From: Deltaproteobacteria bacterium
Lineage (GTDB): Bacteria; Myxococcota_A; Polyangia; Polyangiales; JAFGIB01
Assembly: GCA_016929805.1 (NCBI GenBank)
Contig: JAFGIB010000054.1
Coordinates: forward strand, 1-41,588
DNA: 41,588 bases
Direction of reading: 5' to 3'
In this document: positions 25,275-35,157 of the stretch, piece after piece
Layout: each line of letters starts with the position of its first letter
How positions within the stretch are numbered: the stretch's first letter is position 1
Notes under the pieces: model-generated
What the model saw: only the letters and a program-made list of their open reading frames with translations
The model's database searches: none
Told to the model about the DNA's origin: nothing
Program-made: the position numbers and the translations under genes

Positions 25275-26873
25275 ATGTCGGACAATGGTGGAAACGAATT
25301 CGGTAAGACTGTTGCGACAGAAACACCTGCAGTCAACAAGCAGCGAACTAAGACCATGCCCAATGACCCGTTGATCGGGAAGGTCGTCGACGGTCGTTAT
25401 CAAATCGAAAGCGTGTTGGGAGAAGGGGGGATGGGTATCGTTTATAGATCCGTCCACACGACTTTAGGAAAGCATTTAGCGATTAAGGTTCTACGTGCCG
25501 AGGTTTCCAAAAACGAAGAGATACTGGCGCGATTCAAACAGGAGGCTCAGTCCGCTTCCGCCATCGGTAACCAGCACATCATCGATATCAGCGATTTCGG
25601 AGTATTACCCGACGGCTCGACCTATTTTGTGATGGAGTTTTTATCCGGCGTGAACCTGACGGAAGCATTGCAGGGAGGCAGGTTTCCCACCGCGCGTACG
25701 ATAAAAATAGCGAAACAGCTTTGTAACGCCTTGGGCGCGGCTCACGAGATAGGCGTTGTTCACCGTGATATGAAGCCGGATAACGTTCAGCTTATCAGCC
25801 GCGGGGAGGAAAAGGATTTCGTTAAGGTGTTGGATTTCGGAATCGCCAAGGTCGGAGGTAGCAACAGCAAGCTTACCCAGGCCGGTCAAGTTTTCGGCAC
25901 ACCCCACTATATGTCACCGGAACAGTGCGCGGGTACGACGGTTGATCAGCGAACCGATATCTACGCCTTGGGCGTGATTTTGTACGAGATGGCGACCGGT
26001 CAAGTGCCGTTCGACGCGGATAATCTCATGGGTATCCTTACCAAGCACCTTTACGAAAACCCGGTTCCTCCTCGGGAATTCGAGCCGCCCATCGATGTTC
26101 CGCCGGCGCTTGAAGCCGTGATCATGAAAGCCCTGGCGAAGAAGCCCGAAAATCGTTACCAGTCCATGGCCGAAATGGCGGCTGATCTAGACGCGGTATC
26201 GGTCGGAACGACTCCCAAAGCGGTCGTTGAAGCGGTCAATCGTTCTACCAGGGCGTCGTCGCCGCAATCGGGCGCTTCGCCGAGCGTAAGAATTGGCATG
26301 CCTTCCCAAGAAATCGTAATCAAGAAGTCAAACCTACCGATATTTATCGTACTCGGCGCGATCGTGGTCATCGCCGGAGGCATTGGTACATTTTTAATGG
26401 GCTCGAAAGGCGAGTCCGCGCCCGAGTCACCGAACGTGGTGAAGCCGGCCGAGCCTAAACCGCTTCAGACTCCTGAAAAAGAGACGGCTAAGGTTGTCGA
26501 GCAGCAAAAAGCACCGGAACCGAAGATCGTACAAGAGCAAGAAAAGCCGAAGATCAAGCTGACCACGGTTCCCGAGACCGTTGAGGTCTATATCGATGGG
26601 CTTTTAGTCGGCAACACCCCATACACGGTAACAAAGCCGGAGGGGAAGAACGTGGTCGATTTGGTCCTTCGTAAGGCTGAATACAACGACAAGAAGGTGC
26701 GCGTTTCCTCGAGGACTTCTGAGAATATGGTAGTTACCTTGGACAAGAAAGTCGTGCCGGTCAGACCCAGAACCACGACGAGAAAAGCCCGCGAGCCAGC
26801 ACGCACGGAGCCCAAAGCGACCCGCCCGGCGCGCACGCGGCCGCCTTCCGAAGTGCTTGATCCGTGGGATTGA
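25275..26873 (+). CDS. Serine/threonine protein kinase with C-terminal PEGA domain
   Basis: A 532-residue membrane kinase. The catalytic domain (about 40-310) has the glycine loop GEGGMG (49-54), Lys71, HRDMKPDN (163-170), DFG (187-189) and SPE (214-216, replacing APE). A transmembrane segment lies at about 354-375. A Pro/Lys/Glu-rich spacer leads to a periplasmic PEGA module (427-479: TTVPETVEVYIDGLLVGNTPY). The tail is Arg/Thr-rich and proline-rich. PEGA may bind an envelope or surface ligand and signal inward; the ligand is unknown. The ATG at 25275 has AAGG upstream. It is probably transcribed alone; a 156-bp gap separates it from scpB, and the gap after it holds repeat D2. Confidence 0.93.
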   Translation: MSDNGGNEFGKTVATETPAVNKQRTKTMPNDPLIGKVVDGRYQIESVLGEGGMGIVYRSVHTTLGKHLAIKVLRAEVSKNEEILARFKQEAQSASAIGNQHIIDISDFGVLPDGSTYFVMEFLSGVNLTEALQGGRFPTARTIKIAKQLCNALGAAHEIGVVHRDMKPDNVQLISRGEEKDFVKVLDFGIAKVGGSNSKLTQAGQVFGTPHYMSPEQCAGTTVDQRTDIYALGVILYEMATGQVPFDADNLMGILTKHLYENPVPPREFEPPIDVPPALEAVIMKALAKKPENRYQSMAEMAADLDAVSVGTTPKAVVEAVNRSTRASSPQSGASPSVRIGMPSQEIVIKKSNLPIFIVLGAIVVIAGGIGTFLMGSKGESAPESPNVVKPAEPKPLQTPEKETAKVVEQQKAPEPKIVQEQEKPKIKLTTVPETVEVYIDGLLVGNTPYTVTKPEGKNVVDLVLRKAEYNDKKVRVSSRTSENMVVTLDKKVVPVRPRTTTRKAREPARTEPKATRPARTRPPSEVLDPWD

Positions 26874-26890
26874 CCGCTATTTGGTCCGGC

Positions 26891-26970
26891 GTAAGCGTTC
26901 AAGGGTCATACAAGTCGGCGGCCAATTCGCCTGTAAAACCGAGCGCGCCCGCAGGGCCGGCGAGGATAGT
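26891..26970 (+). repeat. 80-bp direct repeat D, copy D2, intergenic
   Basis: An intergenic copy of the scpB segment 23994-24073, same orientation, 75 of 80 positions identical by eye. Flanking sequence on both sides is unrelated to scpB, so this is a short isolated copy and not part of a longer duplication. Confidence 0.85.
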
Positions 26971-27042
26971 TGTTTTTACGCGAGTCCTTATCGAGATTCT
27001 CAGCTTGCCCGCTAGATAGCTTCGGACTACTTTCGTGCGGCC

Positions 27043-28602
27043 ATGGTTAGAAATTCTCGTTTTTCTTTCATAGAGCGGATGCCGCGCGCGCGATTCGGGT
27101 TATTTGCTGTCGCCGCGGTCTTCGCGGCCGCACCGTTGTGCTGCGATTTGAACCACCCGGGGGAGGAACCGCGACGGGCAGAGCTGTACTATCCGATATC
27201 GGTCACACTCGCGCCTTCGCAGGATGATGAGAACGAAGCGTCGGATTTTCCGAAATATCTTTTTGTGGTTAATTCGAACTTCGACCTACGCTACAACGCC
27301 GGAAGCGTGCAGGCGTTTGATCTCGATTCCATCTTTAAAAAAACCAGCAAGTGCGAAAAAGTTATTGATAAATGCCGGGAGGATGTCGACGAGTGCGAGC
27401 GCGAATTCGACGCGTGCTTGAACTCATGCGGAAAAGAGGACGAGAAGTGTTTAGAAGAGTGTGAACGAGACGATCCGTGTTCCGATCTCTGTGATCCCTA
27501 CGCGTTGTGTCACATCGACCCGGCCGAGGTGCTGGCGGACGAGGTGTTGATCGGCTCTTTCGCCGCGACCGCGACCTTCTCGCCCGGCGGGAAACGCTTG
27601 TACGTGCCTACCCGCAGTAACACCAGTCTGAGCTATATCGATGTCGACGCGGAGGCCGATGGCGACCGCGTCCTGTCCTGTGGAGAGGGTTCGAGCCGCA
27701 GGTGCGGCGACGACTATGTCCGAGGCGACGAGGCGCTTGCTTCGGTGCGACGAATCGAGTTGAGCGGAGAGTCCGTGGGCGCGGTGGTGCAACGCCTAAA
27801 GCTCGTGAACGAAAACGCGCGAGAGGATCTGGACTATGTTCTGGTTGCGCAGCGTAACGGCTCGGTAAGCTTCTTCGTCAGTCCGGATAAAAATGGGCCG
27901 GAGCTCGTATATATGATAGATAAGTTTCAAACCGAGGTCACCAACATCGGTTTGGATCCAATCACCGGTTACGCTTATCTCACAAGCCGCGAGACCATAA
28001 CCACGGGAAACCGGAAAAGCCTGCAGCGAGTCGGAATCTTCTATGATTTAGACGAGTTGACTTCGTTTATCTATGACGCCGGCTTGGTTTTCTTACGCGG
28101 CGTGAGCGCGGAGCGAGATACTCGGGATATCGCTTTCAGCCCCTTTGCTCCGGACAGGGCCTTTGTCGTCAGCCGCACTCCGAACGCGCTGTTGGTCGTC
28201 GATTTCTCTTCCGCGCGCACCGGAAATTTAGAGGCAATCGTGAATCGGACGGTCAAGGTGGGAAGCGGAGCTTCACGCGTGGTTGTGGGACGGATTGGAA
28301 ACGATCCCAGGTTGTTCGCTTTTGTTAGCTGTTTCGGATCACGTGAGCTTTTCGTAATCGACGTTGATTTGGGAGAGCCGGTCGCGGTGATTCAAGGGTT
28401 CAGCGGACCGTTTGAATTGGCGCTCGACCGTTGGCGTAAAAAGATCTACGTGGCGGATTTTCGTAGCTCGATCGTTCGAATCGTGGATCTAGAGCCGATC
28501 GTCTGCGTTCCCGAATCCGAGGATGACGCTTGTCAAAAGAACCAAACATCTCGAATCGTCGCGACCCTGGGAGAACCGCGACCACCGGAGGAGCTGATAT
28601 GA
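27043..28602 (+). CDS. Secreted YncE-like beta-propeller protein with Cys-rich insert, probable lipoprotein
   Basis: A 519-residue predicted envelope protein. A hydrophobic signal ends in APLCC (Cys33/34), probably lipidated. Propeller-like repeats from about residue 165 onward have the form of periplasmic WD40/YncE proteins (TFSPGGKRLYVPTRSNTSLSYIDVD; IAFSPFAPDRAFVVSRTPNALLVVD; LALDRWRKKIYVADF). A Cys-rich insert lies at residues 104-156, with Cys at 104, 111, 118 and 125 in exact seven-residue spacing and six more after it. Function unknown; binding or scaffolding at the cell surface is plausible. An alternative start is ATG 27079. Its stop overlaps the next start (ATGA), so the pair is translationally coupled. 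Confidence 0.75.
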   Translation: MVRNSRFSFIERMPRARFGLFAVAAVFAAAPLCCDLNHPGEEPRRAELYYPISVTLAPSQDDENEASDFPKYLFVVNSNFDLRYNAGSVQAFDLDSIFKKTSKCEKVIDKCREDVDECEREFDACLNSCGKEDEKCLEECERDDPCSDLCDPYALCHIDPAEVLADEVLIGSFAATATFSPGGKRLYVPTRSNTSLSYIDVDAEADGDRVLSCGEGSSRRCGDDYVRGDEALASVRRIELSGESVGAVVQRLKLVNENAREDLDYVLVAQRNGSVSFFVSPDKNGPELVYMIDKFQTEVTNIGLDPITGYAYLTSRETITTGNRKSLQRVGIFYDLDELTSFIYDAGLVFLRGVSAERDTRDIAFSPFAPDRAFVVSRTPNALLVVDFSSARTGNLEAIVNRTVKVGSGASRVVVGRIGNDPRLFAFVSCFGSRELFVIDVDLGEPVAVIQGFSGPFELALDRWRKKIYVADFRSSIVRIVDLEPIVCVPESEDDACQKNQTSRIVATLGEPRPPEELI

Positions 28603-31600
28603 AGCGTGGTTTCGGCGGGAAGAAAGTCCTCTGCAATGCGGTTGAGGTTCAAGCCCCGCGTCGATTCAATCGGTTTGCGTTTCTTTGGTGTATTATTCTC
28701 TTGATACATTTAAGCGCCTGTTCCGACGAGCCTGAACCGGTTCAAATGTATAGCTTCGAGCGACCGGAAAAGGTCGCGCTGGCGTGTTTTAAGGTATCGA
28801 AAAACAAAGCGGGTGATTCCGTAAATACGCCGAAGCCTTTAGAAAAATGTCTCACCAGAAAAGAAGAAACGCCTTACCATCTGCACGCGCTGGTGACCCA
28901 AACCAGCCGCGGTGAGGTCGCGACGGTCGATTTGATAGAAAGACAAGTAGTCGATACGCGGCCTGATATTCCGGGTATCACCTTTGTATCGGTGGGAGAG
29001 GTTCCCAAGGCGATCGTCGTGCCGCGGATTCACGCGGAGATGACCTATGTCGCTAGTTACGCTTCGCGCGATTTACTGGCGATTCCGACCAAGATCTTTC
29101 GACCGGACGATAGAGACACCTCGCGCCCGGCTAGGCGAACGCCGATCGAGGGCCGGCCGGTGGATATGGTGATTTCGCCCGATGAGCGCTTTCTCTATCT
29201 TACCGTTCCGGAGATCGGCGCTCTAATACGCCTATCAATATGCCGCGAGTTGAATGAGGCGGACCCGAGCTGTTCCACGGTCGACGACCTCGGCTCGATC
29301 ACCAAGCTAGAGAAACTAACGCTTCCCGGTTATCAGTACGGTGATTTGAGGGAAATACAGGCTTCGATATCTCGCGACGCGAACATCAAAAGCGAGGCCT
29401 ATCAATATACGTGTAACTATAACTTTGAGGCCCCGGTCGATCTCGTGTCTCAACGAGATTTCGCCGATCTTTTTGGCTGTGTTCAAGCCATCAACGCGGA
29501 CAGCGGCGCGCTCGAAAGTATCGACGCCGGGCTTAAGGCGGACGCGGGTTTCGAAATCGATTCCGGCGTAGAGCCCGAGACCGGGGTCGATGATGACGCG
29601 AGCCTTGAATCGGGTATGCCCGGCGCCTCCGATTCGCAGCTTCCGCCGGCTGATTCGAATTCGCAGTGCCGTTCGTTGGCGCCCCGTCCGACCGCGATCG
29701 CTGTCGATAAACTCGACGAACAGCGATACCGGCTATTGATCGCCGATGAGGTCTTGCCCGTCATCCATCGTATCGATTTCGACTCCGAGCAACCCGACGC
29801 TTTTATGCAACTGATGTCAGGCGAAACCGATTTACCGGAACCGATCGTCACCGCCGTGCCGGTTCGCGATTTCGTGGTGACGCCGTCCGTGCCTCGGACA
29901 ATACCCCGCTCCTATTCGGAGATCGAGTCGGCCGAGAGCCCGGTTTCCGACAGCGGGGTCGACGCGCGCGACTGGAGCGAATCGTACGACGCCGAGGTTG
30001 ACGCAGGATTGCCGTTAGACGCGTCGCTGGACGCCGAGGTCGACGGCGGCGACGAAGGGAGGCCTGAAAGTGAAGGCGAGGCGGAGACGGCGGGGGTCTT
30101 GGAAACCGTCAAGTACATCTATGCCATTGATCATCTCGACGGGTCGGTTTTGGTCGTGGACGCCCTGACCGGCGCGGTGCTGGCGATCAACTCCGAGCAG
30201 GGGGCGCGAACGGATCGGCTTGCGCTCAACAACGCGACGGCAACCGCGTTGGAAATAGTTACCCCCGATTATGATCAAGATGCTCCGAATCGATTTCATA
30301 CCGATTTGTGCCGCTGCGGTAGAACGGAAGAATTGGCGCCCGCGCCCAATCAACTTTTCGGTGTCTACCTCCTGGTCGCCACCACCGACGGGTATATCCG
30401 CACCATAGACGTGCATGACATGAACTCCGTGGCTTTGAGAGAGTGTCGCCACAGTGCTTGTATGGAAAACGGCAAGCGAGCGTTCTTGAAGGATCCGAAG
30501 AACGAGATAATACAGGACGAAAACGGAAACGGCTCGTACGTTCTCGATTTCGTGAGCTACGCGGCGGATTTCTGTAGTAAAAACGAATCGTGCGCGATCG
30601 AAAGCAGCAGCGACGATTATGTAGAGGAACTCAATGATAGTGAATGTAAGAGCTGCTGTAAGAAAGCTGAAAGAGGCGATCAGAGGAAAAACGAGCGGTT
30701 TGTCGAAAACCTTAATGAACTCTGTGATAAGTGCGTCGGACGGGAAGGCGATCCGATCGATTATGATGCGGCCCGCTGCCTCAGATGCGTGGATGAGAAC
30801 GGCGACGATATCGCGGTTGCTATTCGCCGCCATTATCCCAGATTGAGTTCCGTCGGTACTACCGGCGCGCCGTTGAGCAAACCGCAATTCGTGATAGACG
30901 AAAGGGCGCAAGCCGTAAACGACAACGGCAAAAGCTATGGAATGCAAGAGAATAGCCTCTTAAAAATCGAATGCGACGACCGACTGCGTATGGCGCAGTC
31001 GTTTCCGGATGTAAGGAAAAACGCCAAAAAGGTCGTAGTGGATCAGCCGTCGCAGGCGCCGGCGACGGACGCGGAAGCCGGCGTTGAATCGAGCGACGCC
31101 GGGACCGAAGACCAACCGATCGACGCGACTGAAGAGGCTTTCGTCTACGAATCTGGGAATGCCTTTGTATGCGCGAGTACCGATCCTTGGACGGCGAATC
31201 GAGAGGACTGGGTGGCTCAATACGAAGGCGCGATTCTGGGAGCGGTTGGTAACGAGGGCAAGTTCGTCGATTCCGGAGACGAGGAGTACGTCTCCGCCGG
31301 CGCGGATTCGGAAAACGGCGACGCAAACGGCGACACGATTCAATTTCGAGCCAGCAGCGGCACGAGTTTTTGTCGCGTCGGCGTGCTCGGCAAGGCAGAT
31401 GTTAAACCGGGATTTATCGCGATTACCTCGGAGCCGGAGACCGATGATGAGAAGACCGGCAACGGGGATTGCGCTTTGCTTAAGCCGCCGATACTCTTTT
31501 CGATTCGTGATGGAATCGGCGACGACGGGAAAACGCAATTGATTCCACAAATCGATGACGCACTACTGCCTCAAGGAATAGGAGGAACGGCCGATCCGGT

Positions 31601-32483
31601 AGCGTTCGTCAGGGGTTGTATGGCGAACGCGTCCAAGGTCTATACCTACCAAGTATTGACAGCGGCGGGCGGCTTGGTTCCGGGCCTGGCTTTCGCCCGC
31701 GGCCGTTTTGCCGAGGAACAAGAAGATCCGACCGCTCTCACGTTTATCGGAGAGGTCGGTTTCGAACCCTCCGGCGATTTGCTCGTGATCACCTCGGAGC
31801 CCCAGCCCGACGAGGTGATCGATGCTGTTTATAAAGGCTCTTCAAGATATCAGACTGAAGATTGCAAGATGCTGACCGAAATGCTGTCGAACGGTTATGC
31901 GCCGAGGGTCGCGTTCGAGATCCAACAAGCTTTCGACGACTATTTGGTGATTTCCCCGATGCTTGTCGAGAAACAACTGCCGGAAAAGCAAAAACGCTAT
32001 AAGAACTACGAGTTTATCGAGTATTGCATGGCGAAGATGCTGATGCAGTTCGAGGTACGAACCCATAACGCGTACACGGTTCAAAGCAGTGGCCTGTCCT
32101 CTTTACACGATGTAACGGCCGGAGATGACAGGAGCTGTCGGCCGGGCAATCAAGAGTTGCGGAGCGGCAGGGCGTACGATGGCGTTGAATACCGCAACTC
32201 CAATATCGCGTTCAAGCTTGCTCATCAAGACGAGGAGAGCAAAATGCCCGGTTTCCGGCTCGTGATACAGGTATATGCCGTTCCCAAACTCATGGTCGGT
32301 CTCGGAACCCTCGGCTACCCCTATCCCGATTACGGCAACCTTCCGGTGACGATGTTGTACGAAAGTTACTATAATATAATCTTCGTCGTGGATATGGGGT
32401 TGCGCGGTTTGGTGCCGATACAACTAACCGATTGGGAATTTCCGGACACGCTGTCGGCGCTGAGTGGAAATCGCTACCAATGA
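28599..32483 (+). CDS. Large lipoprotein with Asp/Ala-rich linkers
   Basis: Unrecognised 1294-residue protein. The lipoprotein signal ends in LSA-C (Cys41). Propeller-like segments (VDMVISPDERFLYLTVPEIGALIRL) occur in the first 250 residues. Two linkers rich in DAG/DASLDAE motifs (about 305-355 and 450-490) resemble those of large myxobacterial lipoproteins. A Cys-rich patch lies at about 655-740 (ESCAIESSS, then ECKSCCKK, CDKCVG and RCLRC). The C-terminal 350 residues look globular. The ATG at 28599 has GGAGGAGC upstream and overlaps the preceding stop. It probably acts with its upstream partner at the cell surface. Several long antisense open frames across it are shadows of its codon bias. 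Confidence 0.75.
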   Translation: MKRGFGGKKVLCNAVEVQAPRRFNRFAFLWCIILLIHLSACSDEPEPVQMYSFERPEKVALACFKVSKNKAGDSVNTPKPLEKCLTRKEETPYHLHALVTQTSRGEVATVDLIERQVVDTRPDIPGITFVSVGEVPKAIVVPRIHAEMTYVASYASRDLLAIPTKIFRPDDRDTSRPARRTPIEGRPVDMVISPDERFLYLTVPEIGALIRLSICRELNEADPSCSTVDDLGSITKLEKLTLPGYQYGDLREIQASISRDANIKSEAYQYTCNYNFEAPVDLVSQRDFADLFGCVQAINADSGALESIDAGLKADAGFEIDSGVEPETGVDDDASLESGMPGASDSQLPPADSNSQCRSLAPRPTAIAVDKLDEQRYRLLIADEVLPVIHRIDFDSEQPDAFMQLMSGETDLPEPIVTAVPVRDFVVTPSVPRTIPRSYSEIESAESPVSDSGVDARDWSESYDAEVDAGLPLDASLDAEVDGGDEGRPESEGEAETAGVLETVKYIYAIDHLDGSVLVVDALTGAVLAINSEQGARTDRLALNNATATALEIVTPDYDQDAPNRFHTDLCRCGRTEELAPAPNQLFGVYLLVATTDGYIRTIDVHDMNSVALRECRHSACMENGKRAFLKDPKNEIIQDENGNGSYVLDFVSYAADFCSKNESCAIESSSDDYVEELNDSECKSCCKKAERGDQRKNERFVENLNELCDKCVGREGDPIDYDAARCLRCVDENGDDIAVAIRRHYPRLSSVGTTGAPLSKPQFVIDERAQAVNDNGKSYGMQENSLLKIECDDRLRMAQSFPDVRKNAKKVVVDQPSQAPATDAEAGVESSDAGTEDQPIDATEEAFVYESGNAFVCASTDPWTANREDWVAQYEGAILGAVGNEGKFVDSGDEEYVSAGADSENGDANGDTIQFRASSGTSFCRVGVLGKADVKPGFIAITSEPETDDEKTGNGDCALLKPPILFSIRDGIGDDGKTQLIPQIDDALLPQGIGGTADPVAFVRGCMANASKVYTYQVLTAAGGLVPGLAFARGRFAEEQEDPTALTFIGEVGFEPSGDLLVITSEPQPDEVIDAVYKGSSRYQTEDCKMLTEMLSNGYAPRVAFEIQQAFDDYLVISPMLVEKQLPEKQKRYKNYEFIEYCMAKMLMQFEVRTHNAYTVQSSGLSSLHDVTAGDDRSCRPGNQELRSGRAYDGVEYRNSNIAFKLAHQDEESKMPGFRLVIQVYAVPKLMVGLGTLGYPYPDYGNLPVTMLYESYYNIIFVVDMGLRGLVPIQLTDWEFPDTLSALSGNRYQ

Positions 32484-32515
32484 TTTCGATCACCGAATCG
32501 CTCTGAGGAGCAATC

Positions 32516-35155
32516 GTGCCGTCGCCCAAGCCAAAAGCCACGCGTCGTTCGCCCGCGATGGAGCAGTTCTTTCGTGCTAAAGAGCAATATCCGGATACGA
32601 TTCTCTTTTTCAGAATGGGGGATTTCTACGAGATGTTTTACGAGGACGCGGTTCTCGCGTCCGAGCTACTCGAAATCGCTCTGACCTCTCGCGGCTCTGA
32701 CGCGGACGGCATCGCCATCCCGATGGCGGGAGTTCCTCATCACGCGGCATCGAGTTATATCGCCAAACTCATCGAGAAAGGGCAGCGGGTTGCGATTTGC
32801 GAGCAGATGGTCGATCCATCGACCGTTCGGGGAGTCGTACCCCGGGAGGTGATTCGGGTGGTCACGCCGGGTCTGGTTCTCGACCCCGATGCTCTTGATG
32901 CTCGAACCAACAACTATCTCGCCGCGGTAATTTTTCGGCAAGAGCGCTATGGCTTTGCCGCCCTCGAATTGACCACCGCCGAGGTTAGGGCTTGCGAATT
33001 GGTTGACCGGACGGATGCGCTAGCGGAATTGGTTCGGATGGATGCGAAAGAGGTGCTCCTGCATCAGGCGCTTGAGAAGTTTAGGGACGAATTACAGACG
33101 GCACTAAGCCGGTCGGTTTTTCGGATGATAGGCGACCAACAGATCGAATCCGCGGTTCGTGATGAGAGCGTGCGCGCCATGATCGAATCAGCGTCGGCCG
33201 ATGCAACCGGGGTCGGCGCGCAAGCGATAAGCGCCGCGGCCGTGGTATTGCGATATGCCCAAGAAACACAACCCGGAGTCTCCCTCGACATTCAGCGCAT
33301 CGCACCTTACGACCTCGGCGGTCAACTCGCCCTGGACGATGCGGCGGTGCGCAACTTGGAAATCGTTCGTACTTTGACCGGCGAGCGGCGAGGTTCGCTG
33401 GTCGATCTCGTAGACGTGACCCAGACCGCCATGGGCGCTCGAGCGATTCGGCAGCGCTTGCTGGCTCCTTTGGCGGATGTGGCCGCGATTCGGAGGCGTC
33501 ACGACAGCGTGGAAGCGTTGCGTTGCGACGCGTTGCTAAGGAACAAGCTGCGCGAAACGCTTAGAGAGGTCGCTGACCTGGAGCGTTTGGCCACGCGCGC
33601 TTCGATGGGCGTCGCTACGCCGAGAGATCTCGGAGCCGTCCGAGCGAGCTTGCGAGCGGCAGGCAAATTGGTTCGAGAGATCGCCGGAAAGCGACAGCGC
33701 TCAACCGACGACGCGCTAGATGGGTTGATGGCCGCCGACCTGTGCGAGGACATACTGCGGCTTTTATCCGACGCGTTACTGGAGGAGCTTCCGTTGGTAG
33801 CGATAAACGGCGGGGTCTTTTTGGAAAGTTTTGATAGCCGCATCGCCGAGCTGCGCCGCGTGTCCGACTCGAGTAAAGACGTGATTCTCGCAATGGAACG
33901 GCGTGAGCGCGAGCGCACCGGCATCAATTCGCTACGGATCCGATTCACCAGGGTTTTTGGTTACTATATCGAGGTTACGAGATCCAACCTCAAGGCCGTG
34001 CCCGCCGATTATCAACGAAAGCAGACAGTCGCGGGTGGCGAGCGCTATACAACCGAATCCCTTAACGAGCTACAAGCCCAAATACTCAACGCCGATGAGC
34101 GTTTGTGCGCTTTGGAGAGCGAGCTTTTTCAAGAGCTTCGGCGACGTGTCGGCGAGCACTCTCCCCGACTGCGCGCGTTGGCCGCGAAAATCGCCGATCT
34201 CGACGTGCACGCGGCGTTCGCCGACATCGCGCATCGCCTTAATTACGTTCGTCCCCAAATCGATGACTCGTGCACCCTGGATTTCAAGGCCGCGCGCCAT
34301 CCGATCGTAGAGCAGACGGTTGCGCGCGGGCGATTCGTTCCCAACGATATTCGTCTGGATGTCGAGGGGCAACGCCTTATGGTTATAACCGGACCGAACA
34401 TGGCCGGTAAATCGACCGCCATGAGACAAGTCGCGCTGGCGGTGATACTGGCGCAGGCGGGAGGATTCGTGCCGGCTTCCGAGGCGCGGATCGGTATCGT
34501 GGATAAGATTTACACTCGCGTTGGCGCGAGCGATGCGCTGGCGCGCGGTCAGAGCACGTTTATGGTCGAAATGCGTGAAAGCGCTAATATTTTGCGGGGA
34601 GCGACGAGACGGTCGCTGGTGATATTGGACGAGATCGGCCGCGGCACGAGCACCTATGACGGCTTGGCCATCGCCTGGGCGGTGGCCGAGCATTTACACG
34701 ACGTAGTCGGGTGCCGCACCATGTTTGCCACCCACTATCACGAGTTGTGCGAGCTGGCCGCAACCCGAGACGGGGTGATTAATTGCAACGTCGCGGCAAA
34801 AGAGTACAAGGACGATGTCGTCTTTCTGCATAAGTTGGTACCCGGAAGCGCGAATCGCAGCTACGGTGTAGCCGTAGCGAGTCTGGCCGGGATTCCGACC
34901 GTCGTGTTGGCGCGTGCAAAGGCGATATTGAAAGAGCTCGAAACCGGAGCGGCGCTACCTTCGGGAGCGCCGGCTTCTTTAAGGAAAAAGAACGCTCACG
35001 GAGCGGTCCAACTCGAGATGTTTTCGCCGTATGCGCCGCAAACTGAGCCTTCCAAGGTCGAAGCCGCTCTGCGCGAGCTATCGGTGGAAAATATAACGCC
35101 GGTCGACGCGCTGGTAGTTCTCGCAAAACTAAAAGAGCTGCTTTCTGAGAAATAG
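32516..35155 (+). CDS. mutS: DNA mismatch repair ATPase MutS
   Basis: An 879-residue mismatch-recognition protein. The N-terminal domain has FFRMGDFYEMF with the Phe-x-Glu mismatch-reading motif (Phe37, Glu39). Core, lever and clamp domains fill the middle (RIRFTRVFGYYIEVTRSN). The ATPase domain has Walker A GPNMAGKST (626-634), the signature DEIGRGTSTYDGLAIAW (Walker B and ABC-type signature) and TMFATHYHEL. Length is normal for MutS1. The start is GTG 32516, preceded by GAGGAG. The cmk gene begins 2 bases after the stop. No mutL is seen nearby. Confidence 0.97.
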   Translation: MPSPKPKATRRSPAMEQFFRAKEQYPDTILFFRMGDFYEMFYEDAVLASELLEIALTSRGSDADGIAIPMAGVPHHAASSYIAKLIEKGQRVAICEQMVDPSTVRGVVPREVIRVVTPGLVLDPDALDARTNNYLAAVIFRQERYGFAALELTTAEVRACELVDRTDALAELVRMDAKEVLLHQALEKFRDELQTALSRSVFRMIGDQQIESAVRDESVRAMIESASADATGVGAQAISAAAVVLRYAQETQPGVSLDIQRIAPYDLGGQLALDDAAVRNLEIVRTLTGERRGSLVDLVDVTQTAMGARAIRQRLLAPLADVAAIRRRHDSVEALRCDALLRNKLRETLREVADLERLATRASMGVATPRDLGAVRASLRAAGKLVREIAGKRQRSTDDALDGLMAADLCEDILRLLSDALLEELPLVAINGGVFLESFDSRIAELRRVSDSSKDVILAMERRERERTGINSLRIRFTRVFGYYIEVTRSNLKAVPADYQRKQTVAGGERYTTESLNELQAQILNADERLCALESELFQELRRRVGEHSPRLRALAAKIADLDVHAAFADIAHRLNYVRPQIDDSCTLDFKAARHPIVEQTVARGRFVPNDIRLDVEGQRLMVITGPNMAGKSTAMRQVALAVILAQAGGFVPASEARIGIVDKIYTRVGASDALARGQSTFMVEMRESANILRGATRRSLVILDEIGRGTSTYDGLAIAWAVAEHLHDVVGCRTMFATHYHELCELAATRDGVINCNVAAKEYKDDVVFLHKLVPGSANRSYGVAVASLAGIPTVVLARAKAILKELETGAALPSGAPASLRKKNAHGAVQLEMFSPYAPQTEPSKVEAALRELSVENITPVDALVVLAKLKELLSEK

Positions 35156-35157
35156 CG

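Noticed and set aside
30015..30947. 310-codon minus-strand open frame inside the large lipoprotein gene
   Set aside because: It is antisense to a gene with a clear signal peptide and coupled start; the product has no recognisable domain and its length follows from the GC-rich third positions of the sense gene.
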